DNA of 64,000 nt from Ahaetulla prasina (taxonomy: Eukaryota; Chordata; Lepidosauria; Squamata; Colubridae): NCBI RefSeq assembly GCF_028640845.1, contig NC_080540.1, positions 167,653,752 to 167,717,751 of the forward strand, given 5' to 3'. Below the pieces are notes generated by a model that was given only the letters and a program-made list of their open reading frames with translations, did no database searches and was not told the DNA's origin. Shown here piece by piece: positions 1 to 9,579 of the stretch (its first letter is position 1; the number at the start of each line of letters is the position of its first letter). The position numbers and the translations under genes are program-made.

Positions 1-128
1 TCTTTCAACCTTGCTTGTGCTACCTTCTCTTCAAGATATAGTTTACATAGGCTCACATACCACATTGCTGGCCATCATTAGCCATAGGTGTTCTTGTTTT
101 CATGTGTTTCTTAATAAATACATGAAAT

Positions 129-296
129 ACATATCTTTTCTTTTATGTACATTGAGAGTATATGCACCAAGACAAATTCCTTGTGTGTCCAATCACTCTT
201 GGCCAGTAAAGAATTCTATTCTATTCTATTCTATTCTATTCTATTCTATTCTATTCTATTCTATTCTATTCTATTCTATTCTATTCTATTCTATTC
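129..296 (+). mobile_element. CR1-group (L3/Snake1-like) LINE, 3' end, copy A
   Basis: The last ~85 bases before the microsatellite match the 3' ends at 25306-25775 and 60425-60650, and the reverse complement of those at 7747, 11690 and 40308. The shared core is tatgcaccaagacaaattcc followed by a ...caatcac(a)cttggcca... stretch. The copy is severely 5'-truncated and runs directly into (ATTCT)n. The clade name is from knowledge of snake repeats; the shared 3' end is seen directly. Confidence 0.85.
213..296 (+). repeat. (ATTCT)n pentanucleotide microsatellite
   Basis: About 17 near-perfect ATTCT units immediately downstream of the L3 LINE 3' end. It is the complement-strand form of the (AATAG)n tail seen on sibling copies, so it probably grew from the element's own 3' terminal repeat. 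Confidence 0.97.
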
Positions 297-299
297 AAA

Positions 300-719
300 A
301 TGTAGCTATTTCATTCAAATAGGATAAATGTCTAATGGCATTAAATGATAACTGGGCTAAGGTCATATTCTGCATTCAAGCAGCTATATTCTAAAGATTG
401 GCATTGTTTTACTTTGCAATTGGATGTTGTACTACTTTAAAAAGTACTCAGTTTGTGTTCAGTTTGTGTTCTAACAACTGGCATACTTCAAATGTTGGTG
501 TTGACCTAAAGCCTTGGTACCTGTTTCTTTAAGGCACACATCTCCCATTATTAACCCATCCAATCCTTTTGATTGACAGGAGAGGCCTATTTGAACTTAC
601 CTCCCATAGACAGAAACTTTTTTTCTAGCATTTGAAAGACAGCTTGACCTTGATGGAAAATTCTCCAAGACAAACCAATAAAACAGCCAGATAGTTAAAG
701 GAGAAGGAATATACTGAAA
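300..719. other. No identified feature
   Basis: AT-rich sequence with no long reading frame and no repeat family I recognise. It lies between the L3 tail and the start of L1 homology. Confidence 0.6.
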
Positions 720-1580
720 GGATCACAAAAGAATTGACATTATTTTTTAAAGAAAATAAAAAATGACATACCTCACTATCAAACCTATGGGATACCGTGA
801 AAGCATATATAAGCGGGATAACGATAGCTTATATGGTAAAGAAAAATAAGGAGAAATGAAGGCAGCATAACATATTAAATGAAGAAATTGGAAAATTAGA
901 AAACCAACTACAAAAAAATCAGGGAATGAACAAATTAAAGAAATATTGACTTTAGCTAAACACAAATTATATATATTAGAACAAGATAACATTGCAAGAA
1001 ACTTATCCACCATGGAGGCAATGATCCACCCCAATACACTAGATGTAGGTAAAATGCTCACATATAACGAAATTTTAGATAATCAAGGGAAACTCAAAAA
1101 CAATCAGGAGTTAAAGCAGGGGTCAGCAACTTGTGGCTCTGGAGCTGCATGTGGCTCTTTCACTCCTTTGCTGCAGCTCCCTGCGTCACAACCGCCAATG
1201 TGCGACACCTGCCGGCATGCAATTAATTGAGCTTTTCAACCCCCAGTAGGCTCCCATGATAAATCCAAGAAAAAAAATATTTCAGAAGAAAACAGAACGT
1301 TTAATTCAACTACATATGCTAGTTTTGTGGCCGCTCAAGAAATAGTCAGGCACGGGAAGGGTTTTGTGGTTCCCGGCGTTTTCTTTTCTGTGGGGAAAAG
1401 GGTCCAAATCGCTCTTTGAGTGTTTAAGGTTGCAAACCACTGAGTTAAAGGAACAAGGAATATTTATGGATTGGTGGCCATATTGGAAATGAATTCAGCC
1501 AACAAACATGGGTCAATAAAAACAAAGAGACTTTATTAAAAGAAAATAATAAAAGCAATTTTTCAAAATAGGGTGGTATC
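720..1580 (+). mobile_element. L1 ORF2 fragment with internal deletion, split by a hAT element
   Basis: Translation of about 725-1005 gives the region between the L1 endonuclease and reverse transcriptase (an LWDTVKAYIRG-type motif). At about 1005 it jumps to the late ORF2 region (STMEAMIHPNT), which matches the later L1 copies at 30661-31060 and 39119. The reverse transcriptase core is therefore deleted. The reading continues NQELK across a hAT insertion (1117-1442) into EQGIFMDWW. Several stops; an old fossil. Confidence 0.75.
1117..1442. mobile_element. Non-autonomous hAT element (326 bp) with 8-bp TSD
   Basis: The terminal inverted repeats are caggggtcagcaac and, at the right end, gttgcaaaccactg. 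The 8-bp duplication agttaaag lies at 1109-1116 and 1443-1450. Removing one copy and the element restores continuous L1 ORF2 codons. The interior has no transposase. It carries a tandem-like gtggctct motif near its left end. Confidence 0.9.
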
Positions 1581-1589
1581 CTAGCAGAA

Positions 1590-2276
1590 CTCAACAAAGT
1601 CACTCATGCTTTGGTCACTTCCCATTTGGATTATTGCAATGCTCTCTACATGGGGCTGCCCTTGAAGTGCACCCGGAGGCTACAGCTAGTCCAGAATGCA
1701 GCTGTGCGGGTAATACCAATTGTAACACCAATCCTGCGCAGTTTGCACTGGCTTCCTGTGGTCTTTTGGGTGCGCTTTAAGATTTTGGTTATCACCTTCA
1801 AAGCACTCCATGGCTTAGGGCCCGGGTACTTACGGGACCGCCTGCTGTTACCCCATGCCTCCCACCGACCCGTACGCTCACACAGAGAGGGCCTTCTCAG
1901 GGTGCTGTCCGCCAGACAATGTCGGCTGGCTGCCCCCAGGGGTAGGGCCTTCTCTGTTGGAGCTCCTACGCTTTGGAATGAACTTCCCCCTGGTTTACGT
2001 CAAGTGCCTGATCTTCGGACTTTTCGCCATGAGCTGAAAACGCACCTATTTATTCAAGCGGGACTGGCTTAGAAGTTTTACTAATTTTAACTGGGGTTAT
2101 TTATATTTTAGTATTTTAAATTGTTTTAAACTCTGGCCATTTTGTAATATGTTTTGTTTTAGTTTTGTTTTAAAGTGTATATTGTTGATTTTTTATTTGG
2201 CTGTACACCGCCCTGAGTCCTTCGGGAGAAGGGCGGTATAAAAATCGAATAAAATAAATAAATAAATAAATAAAGG
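1590..2276 (+). mobile_element. L2-like LINE, 3' part of ORF2 plus 3' UTR
   Basis: The frame at 1611-2072 reads the C-terminal part of the reverse transcriptase ORF (motif LDYCNALYMGLPLKCTRRLQ, then LHWLPVVFWVRFKILVITF). It ends in a 3' UTR with the hairpin-like tail caccgccctgagtccttcgg and (AATA)n. It is the same family as 27657-30660 and 41330-45565. It has lost about 10 codons around 1712-1720 relative to those copies. Confidence 0.88.
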
Positions 2277-2647
2277 AGTTTGAGTCAGGAAGCCACACCT
2301 GAAATTTCAAAAACATTACATTTTATAGTTTCCTAGCCTGACGGCCCCCATGCCCGCCTATATTGGATCCCGTGACCGATCCTCACTAATCCGCTACGCC
2401 TTCAGAGACAACATCATCTCTTTCTCTAATTTCATGTGCATCAACACCTCTCTATAACTACCCATAAAATATTTTGCAGTCATAGCTCTTCCTTATCTCT
2501 ACTGCCCTGGCATTAAGGAATTTCCCTTTAGCTGGGCCTTTTTCTAATGGGGCCTCAAACAAAGAAGATTTATTCTAACACAACATTGTTACATTTCCAG
2601 CATGTCTTTTCTCCAACTATCTTAAAGCAGAATAATGTTTATCAAAT
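2277..2647. other. No identified feature
   Basis: About 370 bases with no coding signal. Composition and an AATAAA on the minus strand near 2570 would allow a decayed LTR, but I cannot find paired ends or a target duplication. Confidence 0.4.
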
Positions 2648-2700
2648 TTAACAGAGTATCAGAGCTGGAAGGGACATTGCAGTCCAATCCCCTGCCTAAG
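2648..2700 (-). mobile_element. CR1 3' UTR fragment
   Basis: The sequence agctggaagggacattgcag followed by tccaatcccctgcc is the reverse complement of the CR1 3' terminal motif (gggttggactagaagacct) seen intact at 20995 and 58430. Confidence 0.6.
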
Positions 2701-2907
2701 CAAAATTGAATCTTTACTTATATGCGTTTCTAACCTATATACCTACATACTATTTTATTTTTGAATTTTCTCATATCCTACAATCTACCCGTTCTATTTT
2801 TTTTTACACTTTTCATAAAATAAAACATTACTTCTGGAATTCTCTTAAGCTTTCTCTAATTTCTTCAACATTTTCAAATTTCATCGTAGCAGTATATTCA
2901 TTTACAT

Positions 2908-3412
2908 CAGTGGTAGTCAACCTGGTCCCTACCGCCCACTAGTGGGCGTTCCAGCTTTCATGGTGGGCGGTAAGGGTTTTGTCCGATACTGAAGCACTTT
3001 CCTTTTTTTTAATTTGACTTATTAGCATTATTTAAAAACATTTTCATTAGGTTTTCATAAAATTCCCCATGACAATTTAAATTTCTGAAAATATACTATT
3101 TGTATCGCCCACGCATAAGTTTAGTTCATGTTACGTAAGTGAAACTAAATGGTGCTATAGTGCGACCACAAACAAAAGAGCCTCGTCCCAGAATAGCTTG
3201 CACATCTCCCCCCACACCACCCAGCTGTAACAGACAAGCAGAGCTGGTAGCCGGCGCCCCCCACCCCCCAAACCCAATCCACGCTGCGCAAGAGGCATGC
3301 ACAGATGACGATACACAGCGCATTATTGTGGAACTAGTGGATGGTTAGAAAATTTTACTACTAACAGAGATACAAAAGTGGGTGGTAGGTATAAAAAGGT
3401 TGACTACCCCTA
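2908..3412. mobile_element. Non-autonomous hAT element (505 bp) with 8-bp TSD
   Basis: Left end cagtggtagtcaacctggtc; right end ggttgactacccct(a). The 8-bp duplication atttacat lies at 2900-2907 and 3413-3420. The last base is A rather than G, consistent with a CpG-type transition. Two short open stretches inside lie on opposite strands and look incidental. Confidence 0.9.
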
Positions 3413-3420
3413 ATTTACAT

Positions 3421-3944
3421 CATTCAACATCATCATCATCATATGTTTTTCTTTATTTTGTGTGACTGTTATTATACCTTCAATAGTGCTCCGTACCACA
3501 TTCTTTATAAGGGGTATCTAATCCCCTTCTTTTTCTTCTTTCTCTCATAACATTCATTGTTAGGGCCCAAGTACCCTTGTTAATAGCTTGACATGCATCA
3601 GAACACACTTGTACACTTGTCTCTCTCCTTGTTTTGTTATGGGCTTGTCTCATCTGGCCTAGGGAGAACATTTGGGATGCACTTCCCCATCTTTTATAAG
3701 CATACACCCATATTCTTGCAGTGATTGGTCCTATTGCTTTTGGTTCTACCCCTTAGCTAGTGTTATGCCGTTTATATTGAGTTTCATTATGCACACAGTC
3801 AGTCAAACTTGTTTGTAAACAATCAGGAATCATAGTGTGATAAGTTCTCAATCTTCCCCTCCCTCTTTGTTATTTCTATACCTTGCCTACACTTTTCTAA
3901 TGGTTGGGTTACATTTAAGAGTATAATAAAAATGACCCCCAATA
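3421..3944. other. No identified feature
   Basis: A minus-strand open stretch of 75 codons (3480-3707) exists but has no family resemblance I can defend. A short (CAT)n run lies at about 3428-3443. Confidence 0.45.
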
Positions 3945-3960
3945 AGAGAGACTTTATATT

Positions 3961-4016
<56 letters not shown>

Positions 4017-4430
4017 TTTTGTCATAACAATATACACAAGCATCACACAAAAGATTATATAATATATAAACATATATATGAGGAGAAACAAGGAAGTATA
4101 GGCATATATTTATAGGAAAAGAAACAATAGGACAGGAACGGTAGGCACGTTTGTGCTCTTATGCAGGCCCCTTAAAGTCCTCTTAGGAATGGGGTGAGGT
4201 CAACAGTGGATAGATTTTGGTTAAAGCTTTTGGGGTTATGAGAAGAGACCACAGAGTCAGGTAATGCATTCCAAGCACAGATAATTCTGTTACAGAAGTC
4301 ATATTTTCTGCAATCGAAATTGGAGCGGATGACATTAAGTTTAAATCTATTGGTAGCTCTTGTATTATTGCAGTTGAAACTGAAGTAGTCTTTAACAGGA
4401 AGAACATTACAATAGATGATTCTATGAGCT
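3945..4430 (-). mobile_element. Unassigned LINE family, 3' end, with (TTTA)n tail
   Basis: Read on the minus strand, the stretch gives a CR1/Jockey-like ORF2 C-terminus (motif WNALPDSVVSS...FLRGL) followed by a 3' UTR containing ttcctgtcctattg and a TTTA-type tail (3957-4016). Copies of the same 3' end occur at 5363, 50823 (minus) and 59325 (plus). The clade is uncertain. Confidence 0.7.
3957..4016. repeat. (TTTA)n tetranucleotide repeat
   Basis: About 14 tandem TTTA units at the 3' end of the adjacent minus-strand LINE. It is probably the expanded LINE tail. Confidence 0.95.
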
Positions 4431-4570
4431 AATAGTCCCCCAATACATCTTCAATGATCTTAATGTCGCACTCTATCTTGCATCCAGTACACAGAACACA
4501 ATCAATACAATGAGAACAACAGCAGCATCCACAAACAGTTACAAAACGTACACATCTGGGAGGTGGGTAG

Positions 4571-5083
4571 TGTTGTGCCTCGCCCGCCCCCCTCTCCGCA
4601 GCTGGGCCCCTCTCATCTCCTGTTATCTCAGCCAGAGACTGATAATGCAGACGAATGGCCTGGCATGCCTCCAGCCCCCAGTCCTGGCACCATGCCCGGA
4701 TAGACTGAGCAAATAAACCTCCCCCCCACAGCGTGTGAGCATGATGAACATGAAGCCAGTCACGAGCTAGAATTGCTGGCAGCTGGAGGGTGGACAGATC
4801 CCCGCTTCCGGAGAATGGAGAGGCGACGTCAGTAAAAGGAAGGGAGGGGCAGGCCTGGATAAGTGCTGAGTCATGGAGCCACACCCCATGGCCTATATAA
4901 AGGATTTGCTTTCTGGCATTCCTTGAGTCAGGCAAAGTCTAATCTGGTTGCTGAAGTCACACCTTGGATTCCTGCCTGCCCTGAGAACTCTGACAGGACT
5001 TTGGCAAAGCTGCAGAGGCTTCGTGGCCACGTTTGAGACAGACTTTCCAGACCTGGCCGTCAGAGGAGGAGTGGGACATGACA
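4571..5083 (+). mobile_element. Solo LTR (513 bp) with 5-bp TSD
   Basis: Starts TGTTGTGCC and ends ATGACA. It is flanked by ggtag at 4566-4570 and 5084-5088. A TATA box (cctatataaagg) at about 4893-4904 suggests plus-strand transcription starting near 4925. GC-rich U3-like left half. No gag or pol lies adjacent, so it is a solo LTR left by recombination. Whether it is Gypsy-like or retroviral cannot be told from this alone. Confidence 0.8.
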
Positions 5084-5362
5084 GGTAGTCTCTGGTTCTT
5101 CTCTCTGGCTTTTTGGTCACAATATAGGAATCCCCTCTTCTCTTGCCCACCAAGATACCCAAGCATCCAGGAGTAGTAGAGTTATACTCAATCCTACTCC
5201 TGCCCAATGCTCAGTATCATTCATTGATATAGTACTATCATCCATGATCTGAATAAACAATCTTCGAGGAATTGCTGAGTATCACTAGTACAGTTATTAC
5301 AAACGTCTGTGTGGAAATTTCTCAATAGAGGTATTGGTTTTTTTAATACTATTCTTTTTTTT

Positions 5363-5510
5363 AATTTTATTTATTTGTCACAACAGTATATATAAGCATA
5401 AGCATGAAAATAACTATATAATATATAAGCATATATATGAGCATAAGTATGTAATAACTATATTAATTGGATATAATGAAAGGAAACAATAGGACAGGAA
5501 CGGTTCCTTT
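5363..5510 (-). mobile_element. Unassigned LINE family, short 3' fragment
   Basis: Contains ttatttgtcacaacagtata and caataggacaggaacggt, the same 3' UTR blocks as 3945-4430 and 50823-50965, in the same order. Confidence 0.65.
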
Positions 5511-5701
5511 TTCTCCTGCAATTCTTATAGTAGTATACACCTTATTTTTACATTTTATCACTGCAAATATACTTTCCCAGGCTGGTTCTCTCTTTTCATC
5601 AATCTCCCACTGGATTAGGATTCACCTCCTTCTTTCAGCTCCTTCCACTTGAATTCGGAATCTGCGGGGGTAAATCTCATGAATTCTTCAGCAACTATAG
5701 T

Positions 5702-5884
5702 TTATTGTTTCTTTAAGGTCAACTTCAAGGGGTCCCCATAGGGAATACTGGTCCAAGTCACAGGGCCTTTCACACAAGTGTAGTGAGTCCAATCCTTCTC
5801 AGCTGTCCGGACTGCAGTTTCGGAGGTGAGTAATCCCTCCCACATCGGGGTTAACGTCTCCTCCTTCCAGCTCCAGATCAGCAC
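5702..5884 (-). pseudogene. Endogenous retrovirus pol remnant: integrase C-terminal part
   Basis: The 60-codon minus-strand frame has the pattern of a class I (gammaretrovirus-like) integrase C-terminal domain: a basic/aromatic stretch, a valine-rich strand with T-A-V, then W-T-H and a proline-rich end. It is downstream, in the minus-strand sense, of an RNase H remnant at 6190-7580, which is the expected pol order. The integrase catalytic core between them is missing. Fossil, not functional. Confidence 0.55.
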
Positions 5885-5942
5885 CAGATCCGTGCTGGAA
5901 TTTGTGGACTGGAAACTTTAAAGGTGGTTTTGGAGCCAAAAG

Positions 5943-6079
5943 CAGTGGTGGGATTCAGCCAGTTCACACCACTTCGGGAGAACCGGTTGTTAACTTTCTG
6001 AACAATTTGGTGAACTAGTTGTTGGAAGAAATCATTAGGGCAGAGAACCAGTTGTTAAATTATTTGAATCCCACCACTG
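5943..6079. mobile_element. Short hAT-type MITE (137 bp) with 8-bp TSD
   Basis: The ends cagtggtgggattca and tgaatcccaccactg are a perfect 15-bp inverted repeat. The 8-bp duplication gccaaaag lies at 5935-5942 and 6080-6087. It sits inside the retroviral pol remnant. Confidence 0.93.
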
Positions 6080-6484
6080 GCCAAAAGTCCTTGTTTTCTA
6101 AGGAAATCAAAATATCTGGACAGTTTATGCACATATTGCTTCAGGACTTTGTCTCTGATTTCCAGGGACTAACTATTTCCTTCCCTTTGCTATTTATCAT
6201 TCCTCTTTTCACCCATTTTTTTTTTTTGCCATAAGATCTGCACTATCCCAAATGCATACTCAGAATCTGTGTATATTGTCCCAATTTTCCTTCCAAGATG
6301 CATAGAGCTTGATTTAGTGCATACATTCCACAAGTTTGAGTAGACCAGGGGTGTCCAAACTACGGCCCGCGGGCCAACTGCGGCCCGCGGGTCAGTTTTT
6401 ATTGGCCCGCAGCAAATTCTGAAAGTATAATTTAATATGGCCCTTTTCAAGGCCAAGTAGGCTCATGCTCCTCCCCATGGGTGG

Positions 6485-6824
6485 GGAATAACGAAGGGAG
6501 GGGGCAGAGGAGGCGGTGGCAAGCGGGAAAGAGGCTGCTGGCCGTGCCCGACCCCAGCAGTTCTATCCTCGCCTTCCTCGGGTTGCCTGTTGAGGCTCCT
6601 TGCGCCTCCACCCCTTGGGCATGGAATAACGAAGGGAGGGGGCGGAGGAGGAGGCGGCAAGCGGGAAAGAGGCTGCTGGCCGTGCCCGACCCCAGCAGTT
6701 CTATCCTCGCCTTCCTCGGGCCCGCCTTCCTAGGGCCGCCTGGTGAGGCTCCTCGCGCCTCCACCCCTTGGGCATGGAATAACGAAGGGATATAACGAAG
6801 GATATAACGAAGGAATAACGAAGG
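6485..6824 (+). repeat. Minisatellite, ~138-153 bp unit, ~2.3 copies
   Basis: Units start with ggaataacgaagg at 6485, 6623 and 6776. The second copy has about 15 extra bases near 6721. The third collapses into short ataacgaagg repeats. Long open stretches on both strands here are by-products of the GC-rich repeat. Confidence 0.9.
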
Positions 6825-7326
6825 CTTTGCTGGCTGAGGGACTCTGGGAGTTGAAGTCCACAAGTCTTAAGGGACCAAGTTTGGACACCCCTGGCCAAGA
6901 TGAATGAATATGAAACATTTTCCCCCCTTAAATGAAGATGATATCCACATATTGTTGCTTTTTAGTAGACTGACTGTATCCATCTGTATTGTAATGTCCC
7001 AGGTTTTCAGGCCTCTGATATAGTCCTAAATATTTACCACGAGTCATCAGAAATGGCAGCACCGAAGAAACGCAAGATAGCAAGTGAGAGAAGCAGTTGT
7101 GAAATGAGTGATATGGTTGTTAAAAATGCTGCAATGGTCATAAATGTGAGGATGGTCATAAGTGTGAGGACTGGTCAAAAATTACTTTTTTTAGCCCTCT
7201 GAGTAGTTTCTATGCCCATAGCCACATCCACTCAGTCACATGAGCAGTTAGCCACGCCCACCAGTCACATGACCACCAAGCCACACCCCAAAATAAGCCA
7301 CGCCCAAAGAACTGGTACAAAAAATT

Positions 7327-7349
7327 TCACCCCCCCCCCCCCCCCCCGG
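7327..7349. repeat. Poly-C tract
   Basis: About 20 consecutive C residues inside the hAT element. Such tracts are prone to length error in assemblies. Confidence 0.95.
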
Positions 7350-7589
7350 CCCGGGCCTTTGCTTATTTTTCTGTATTTGGCCCTCACTCAGAAAACTTTG
7401 GACACCCCTGGAGTAGACCAATTTCAAGGCAAGCCCCTTGCTTCTTTCTCCAGGGGTTTTTCCTCCAAATCAGGCCTTATTTTAGTTTGTAAATTTGTTA
7501 CTTCAGAACAATAATGTTCTAACCGATATTGATCCATTGATCCGGTGTTGACTAAGAATTATGCTGGATTCAAATTGTGATCTTCATAT

Positions 7590-9195
7590 TTTAGATGCAG
7601 GAATGGCTGCAGGATCTAACCAAGTGTCAAATAGAACTTAAACCAGGATTGTTTCCCCTGAGGATATTTAGGGTGAAATATAATAGAAAGATAAAATATT
7701 TGATGTTACATATATTAATGGCAGCAAGGATTGCCTTTGTACAGTATAGAATAGAATAGAATAGAATAGAATAGAATAGAATAGAATTTTATTGGCCAAG
7801 TGTGATTGGACACACAAGGAATTTGTCTTGGTGCATATGCTCTCAGTGTACATAAAAGAAAAGATACTTTCATCAAGGTATAACATTTACAACACAATTG
7901 ATGATCAATATATCAATATAAATCATAAGGATTGCCAGCAACAAGTTATAGTCATACAGTCATAAGTGGAAAGAGATTGGTGATGGGAACTATGAAACGA
8001 TTAATAGTAGTGCAGATTCAGTAAATAGTCTGACAGTGTTGAGGGAATTATTTGTTTAGCAGAGTGATGGCCTTCGGGAAAAAACTGTTCTTGTGTCTAG
8101 TTGTTCTGGTGTGCAGTGCTCTATAGCGTCGTTTTGAGGGTAGGAGTTGAAACAGTTTATGTCCAGGATGCGAGGGATCTGCAAATATTTTCACGGCCCT
8201 CTTCTTGATTCGTGCAGTATACAGGTCCTCAATGGAAGGCAAGTTGGTAGCAATTATTTTTCTGCAGTTCTAATTATCCTCTGAAGTCTGTTTTTCTTGT
8301 TGGGTTGCAGACCCGAACCAGACAGTTATAGAGGTGCAAATGACAGACTCAATAATTCCTCTGTAGAATTGGATCAGCAGCTCCTTGGGCAGTTTGAGCT
8401 TACTGAGTTGGCGCAGAAAGAACATTCTTTGTTGTCCTATTTTAATGATGTTTTTGATGTTAGCTGTCCATTTGAGATCTTGCGATATGATAGAACCCAG
8501 AAATTTGAAGGTTTCTACTGTTGATACTGTGTTGTCAAGTATTGTGAGAGGTGGAAGTATGGAAGGGTTTTTCCTAAAGTCTACCACCATTTCTACAGTT
8601 TTGAGTGTGTTCAGTTCCAGATTGTTTTGGTTGCACCACAAGGCTAGTCGTTCAACCTCTCGTCTATATGCGGATTCGTCATTGTCTCGAATGAGACCAA
8701 TCACTGTTGTGTCATCTGCGAACTTCAGTAGCTTAACTGATGGATCATTGGAGATGCAGTCATTGGTATACAGAGAGAAGAGAAGTGGGGAGAGCACACA
8801 GCCTTGGGGGCCCCCTGTGCTAATTGTACAGGTATTTGATGTGACCTTGCTTAGCTTCACCTGCTGCTTCCTGTTTGTTAGTATTGGAATAAAGATAGTA
8901 TACCACCAGAGGGATTAGTAATTCAAAAAATATTTGATGGACAAACTCACATTAGAGTTAAAGGGAAAGGATGATACGGAATATTATGCGGTATGGGAGA
9001 AATGATATGAATAGATAATAGAAATAGAAATAAGGAATGGAAATGCATATAAAGGAATAGAACATTTAGAAATAGAATGTATATAATGTATTAAATATTG
9101 ATTCTAGTTGTATGAATAATGTCACAGATCTGTTAAATAAGTAACAGAGATATGTAAAGAGAAAAAGTGCAATAAAAAACAAAAAAACAAACAAA
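7590..9195 (+). mobile_element. L1 ORF2 C-terminus and 3' UTR, split by an L3 LINE
   Basis: Plus-strand translation of 7590-7743 gives the end of L1 ORF2 (LMAARIAFVQY; compare ITAARIVFAQNW in the copy near 27540). After the L3 insertion (7747-8876) it resumes at about 8890 with a YWNKDSIPPEGLVIQ-like reading, then the 3' UTR and an A-rich tail ending near 9195. Stops are present. Confidence 0.75.
7747..8876 (-). mobile_element. L3/Snake1-like LINE, 3' half, (AATAG)n tail, copy B
   Basis: The minus-strand frame 8270-8860 (196 codons) encodes the second half of the reverse transcriptase: GGPQGCVLSPLLFSLYTNDC, then KFADDTTVIGLI (intact FADD catalytic motif), ending in the thumb/C-terminal region. 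The C-terminus continues at 8048-8242 with DLYTARIKKRAVKIFADPSH after a frame break. The tail at 7747-7787 is (AATAG)n. It inserted into an L1 copy; the flanks share agtat. Truncated before the RT N-terminal motifs. Confidence 0.88.
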
Positions 9196-9295
9196 AAACA
9201 CAGCCAGATAGCATTTTAAAATACAAGACAGACCCTGGAATGAAGACAAAAGATTGTGAAACATTACATTCTTGAAGATACAGGACTGCCTAGGT

Positions 9296-9421
9296 CAGGG
9301 TTGTCAAACTCACATTATCATGGCGGCGTCACGCGACGTATCAGGATTTTTTTCTCGTTTGCTAAACCAGGCATGGCTGTGTGACACATCTGGCCCACGG
9401 GCTGGGAGTTTGGCAGCCCTG
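9296..9421. mobile_element. Short hAT-type MITE (126 bp)
   Basis: Ends cagggttgtcaaactc and gagtttggcagccctg. The flanks gcctaggt (9288-9295) and gcccaggt (9422-9429) match at 7 of 8 positions, as expected for an aged 8-bp duplication. Confidence 0.82.
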
Positions 9422-9491
9422 GCCCAGGTTATTATTAGAGTATATTATGTTATTCCCAGGATTCTTTGATAGCTTATTACACAGAAAATAG

Positions 9492-9578
9492 CCTGTAGTC
9501 AACTTGGCTGTTTTCCAGAAAACCTAAGTAGTGTTGGACATGGTTTGTACTTATATGGGAGACCACTAGTTAATGTTA
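9492..9578 (+). repeat. 5S rRNA-derived relic (SINE3/AmnSINE-like head or 5S pseudogene)
   Basis: About 47 bases align without gaps to the 3' half of 5S rRNA, including the internal promoter region (aacctaagtagtgttggaca, then tggtttgtacttatatggga and gacc). Most differences are transitions. The upstream part is too diverged for a functional 5S gene. A following tggcaaattgc block resembles SINE bodies, which favours an ancient 5S-headed SINE. Confidence 0.6.
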
Positions 9579-9579
9579 T

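Larger units (their letters stand above)
6346..7410. mobile_element. hAT-type element (1065 bp) with 8-bp TSD and internal minisatellite
   Basis: Ends caggggtgtccaaact and ctttggacacccctg. The 8-bp duplication gagtagac lies at 6338-6345 and 7411-7418. A second right-end-like sequence (aagtttggacacccctg) sits inside at 6877-6893, so the element is chimeric or contains a second, left-truncated hAT. The interior also holds a GC-rich minisatellite and a long C-tract. No transposase frame. Confidence 0.88.
6190..7580 (-). pseudogene. Endogenous retrovirus pol remnant: RNase H region, split by a hAT element
   Basis: Minus-strand translation of 6230-6345 carries an RNase H signature (YTDSEYAFG). 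After skipping the hAT insertion at 6346-7410, the reading continues at 7411-7540 into the segment preceding RNase H. Frames are broken by stops and the insertion. Together with 5702-5884 it marks one decayed class I-like provirus on the minus strand. No gag, protease or env was identified. Confidence 0.55.

Noticed and set aside
3480..3707. 75-codon minus-strand frame with a dibasic cluster, considered as a retroviral envelope piece
   Set aside because: No hydrophobic fusion-peptide-like stretch follows and the neighbouring frames give no retroviral pattern; evidence too weak to call.
4429..4935. 168-codon minus-strand frame
   Set aside because: It spans the left boundary of the solo LTR (4571) and its target duplication, so it cannot be one gene. 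Cys-rich content comes from LTR and flank composition.
6447..6863. 138-codon Pro/Arg-rich frame
   Set aside because: Produced by the minisatellite units inside the hAT element; the repeat period is visible in the translation.
7715..7897. Repeated small frames with YSILFYSILFYS
   Set aside because: Translation of the (AATAG)n tail and conserved 3' UTR of the L3 LINE, recurring at every copy.
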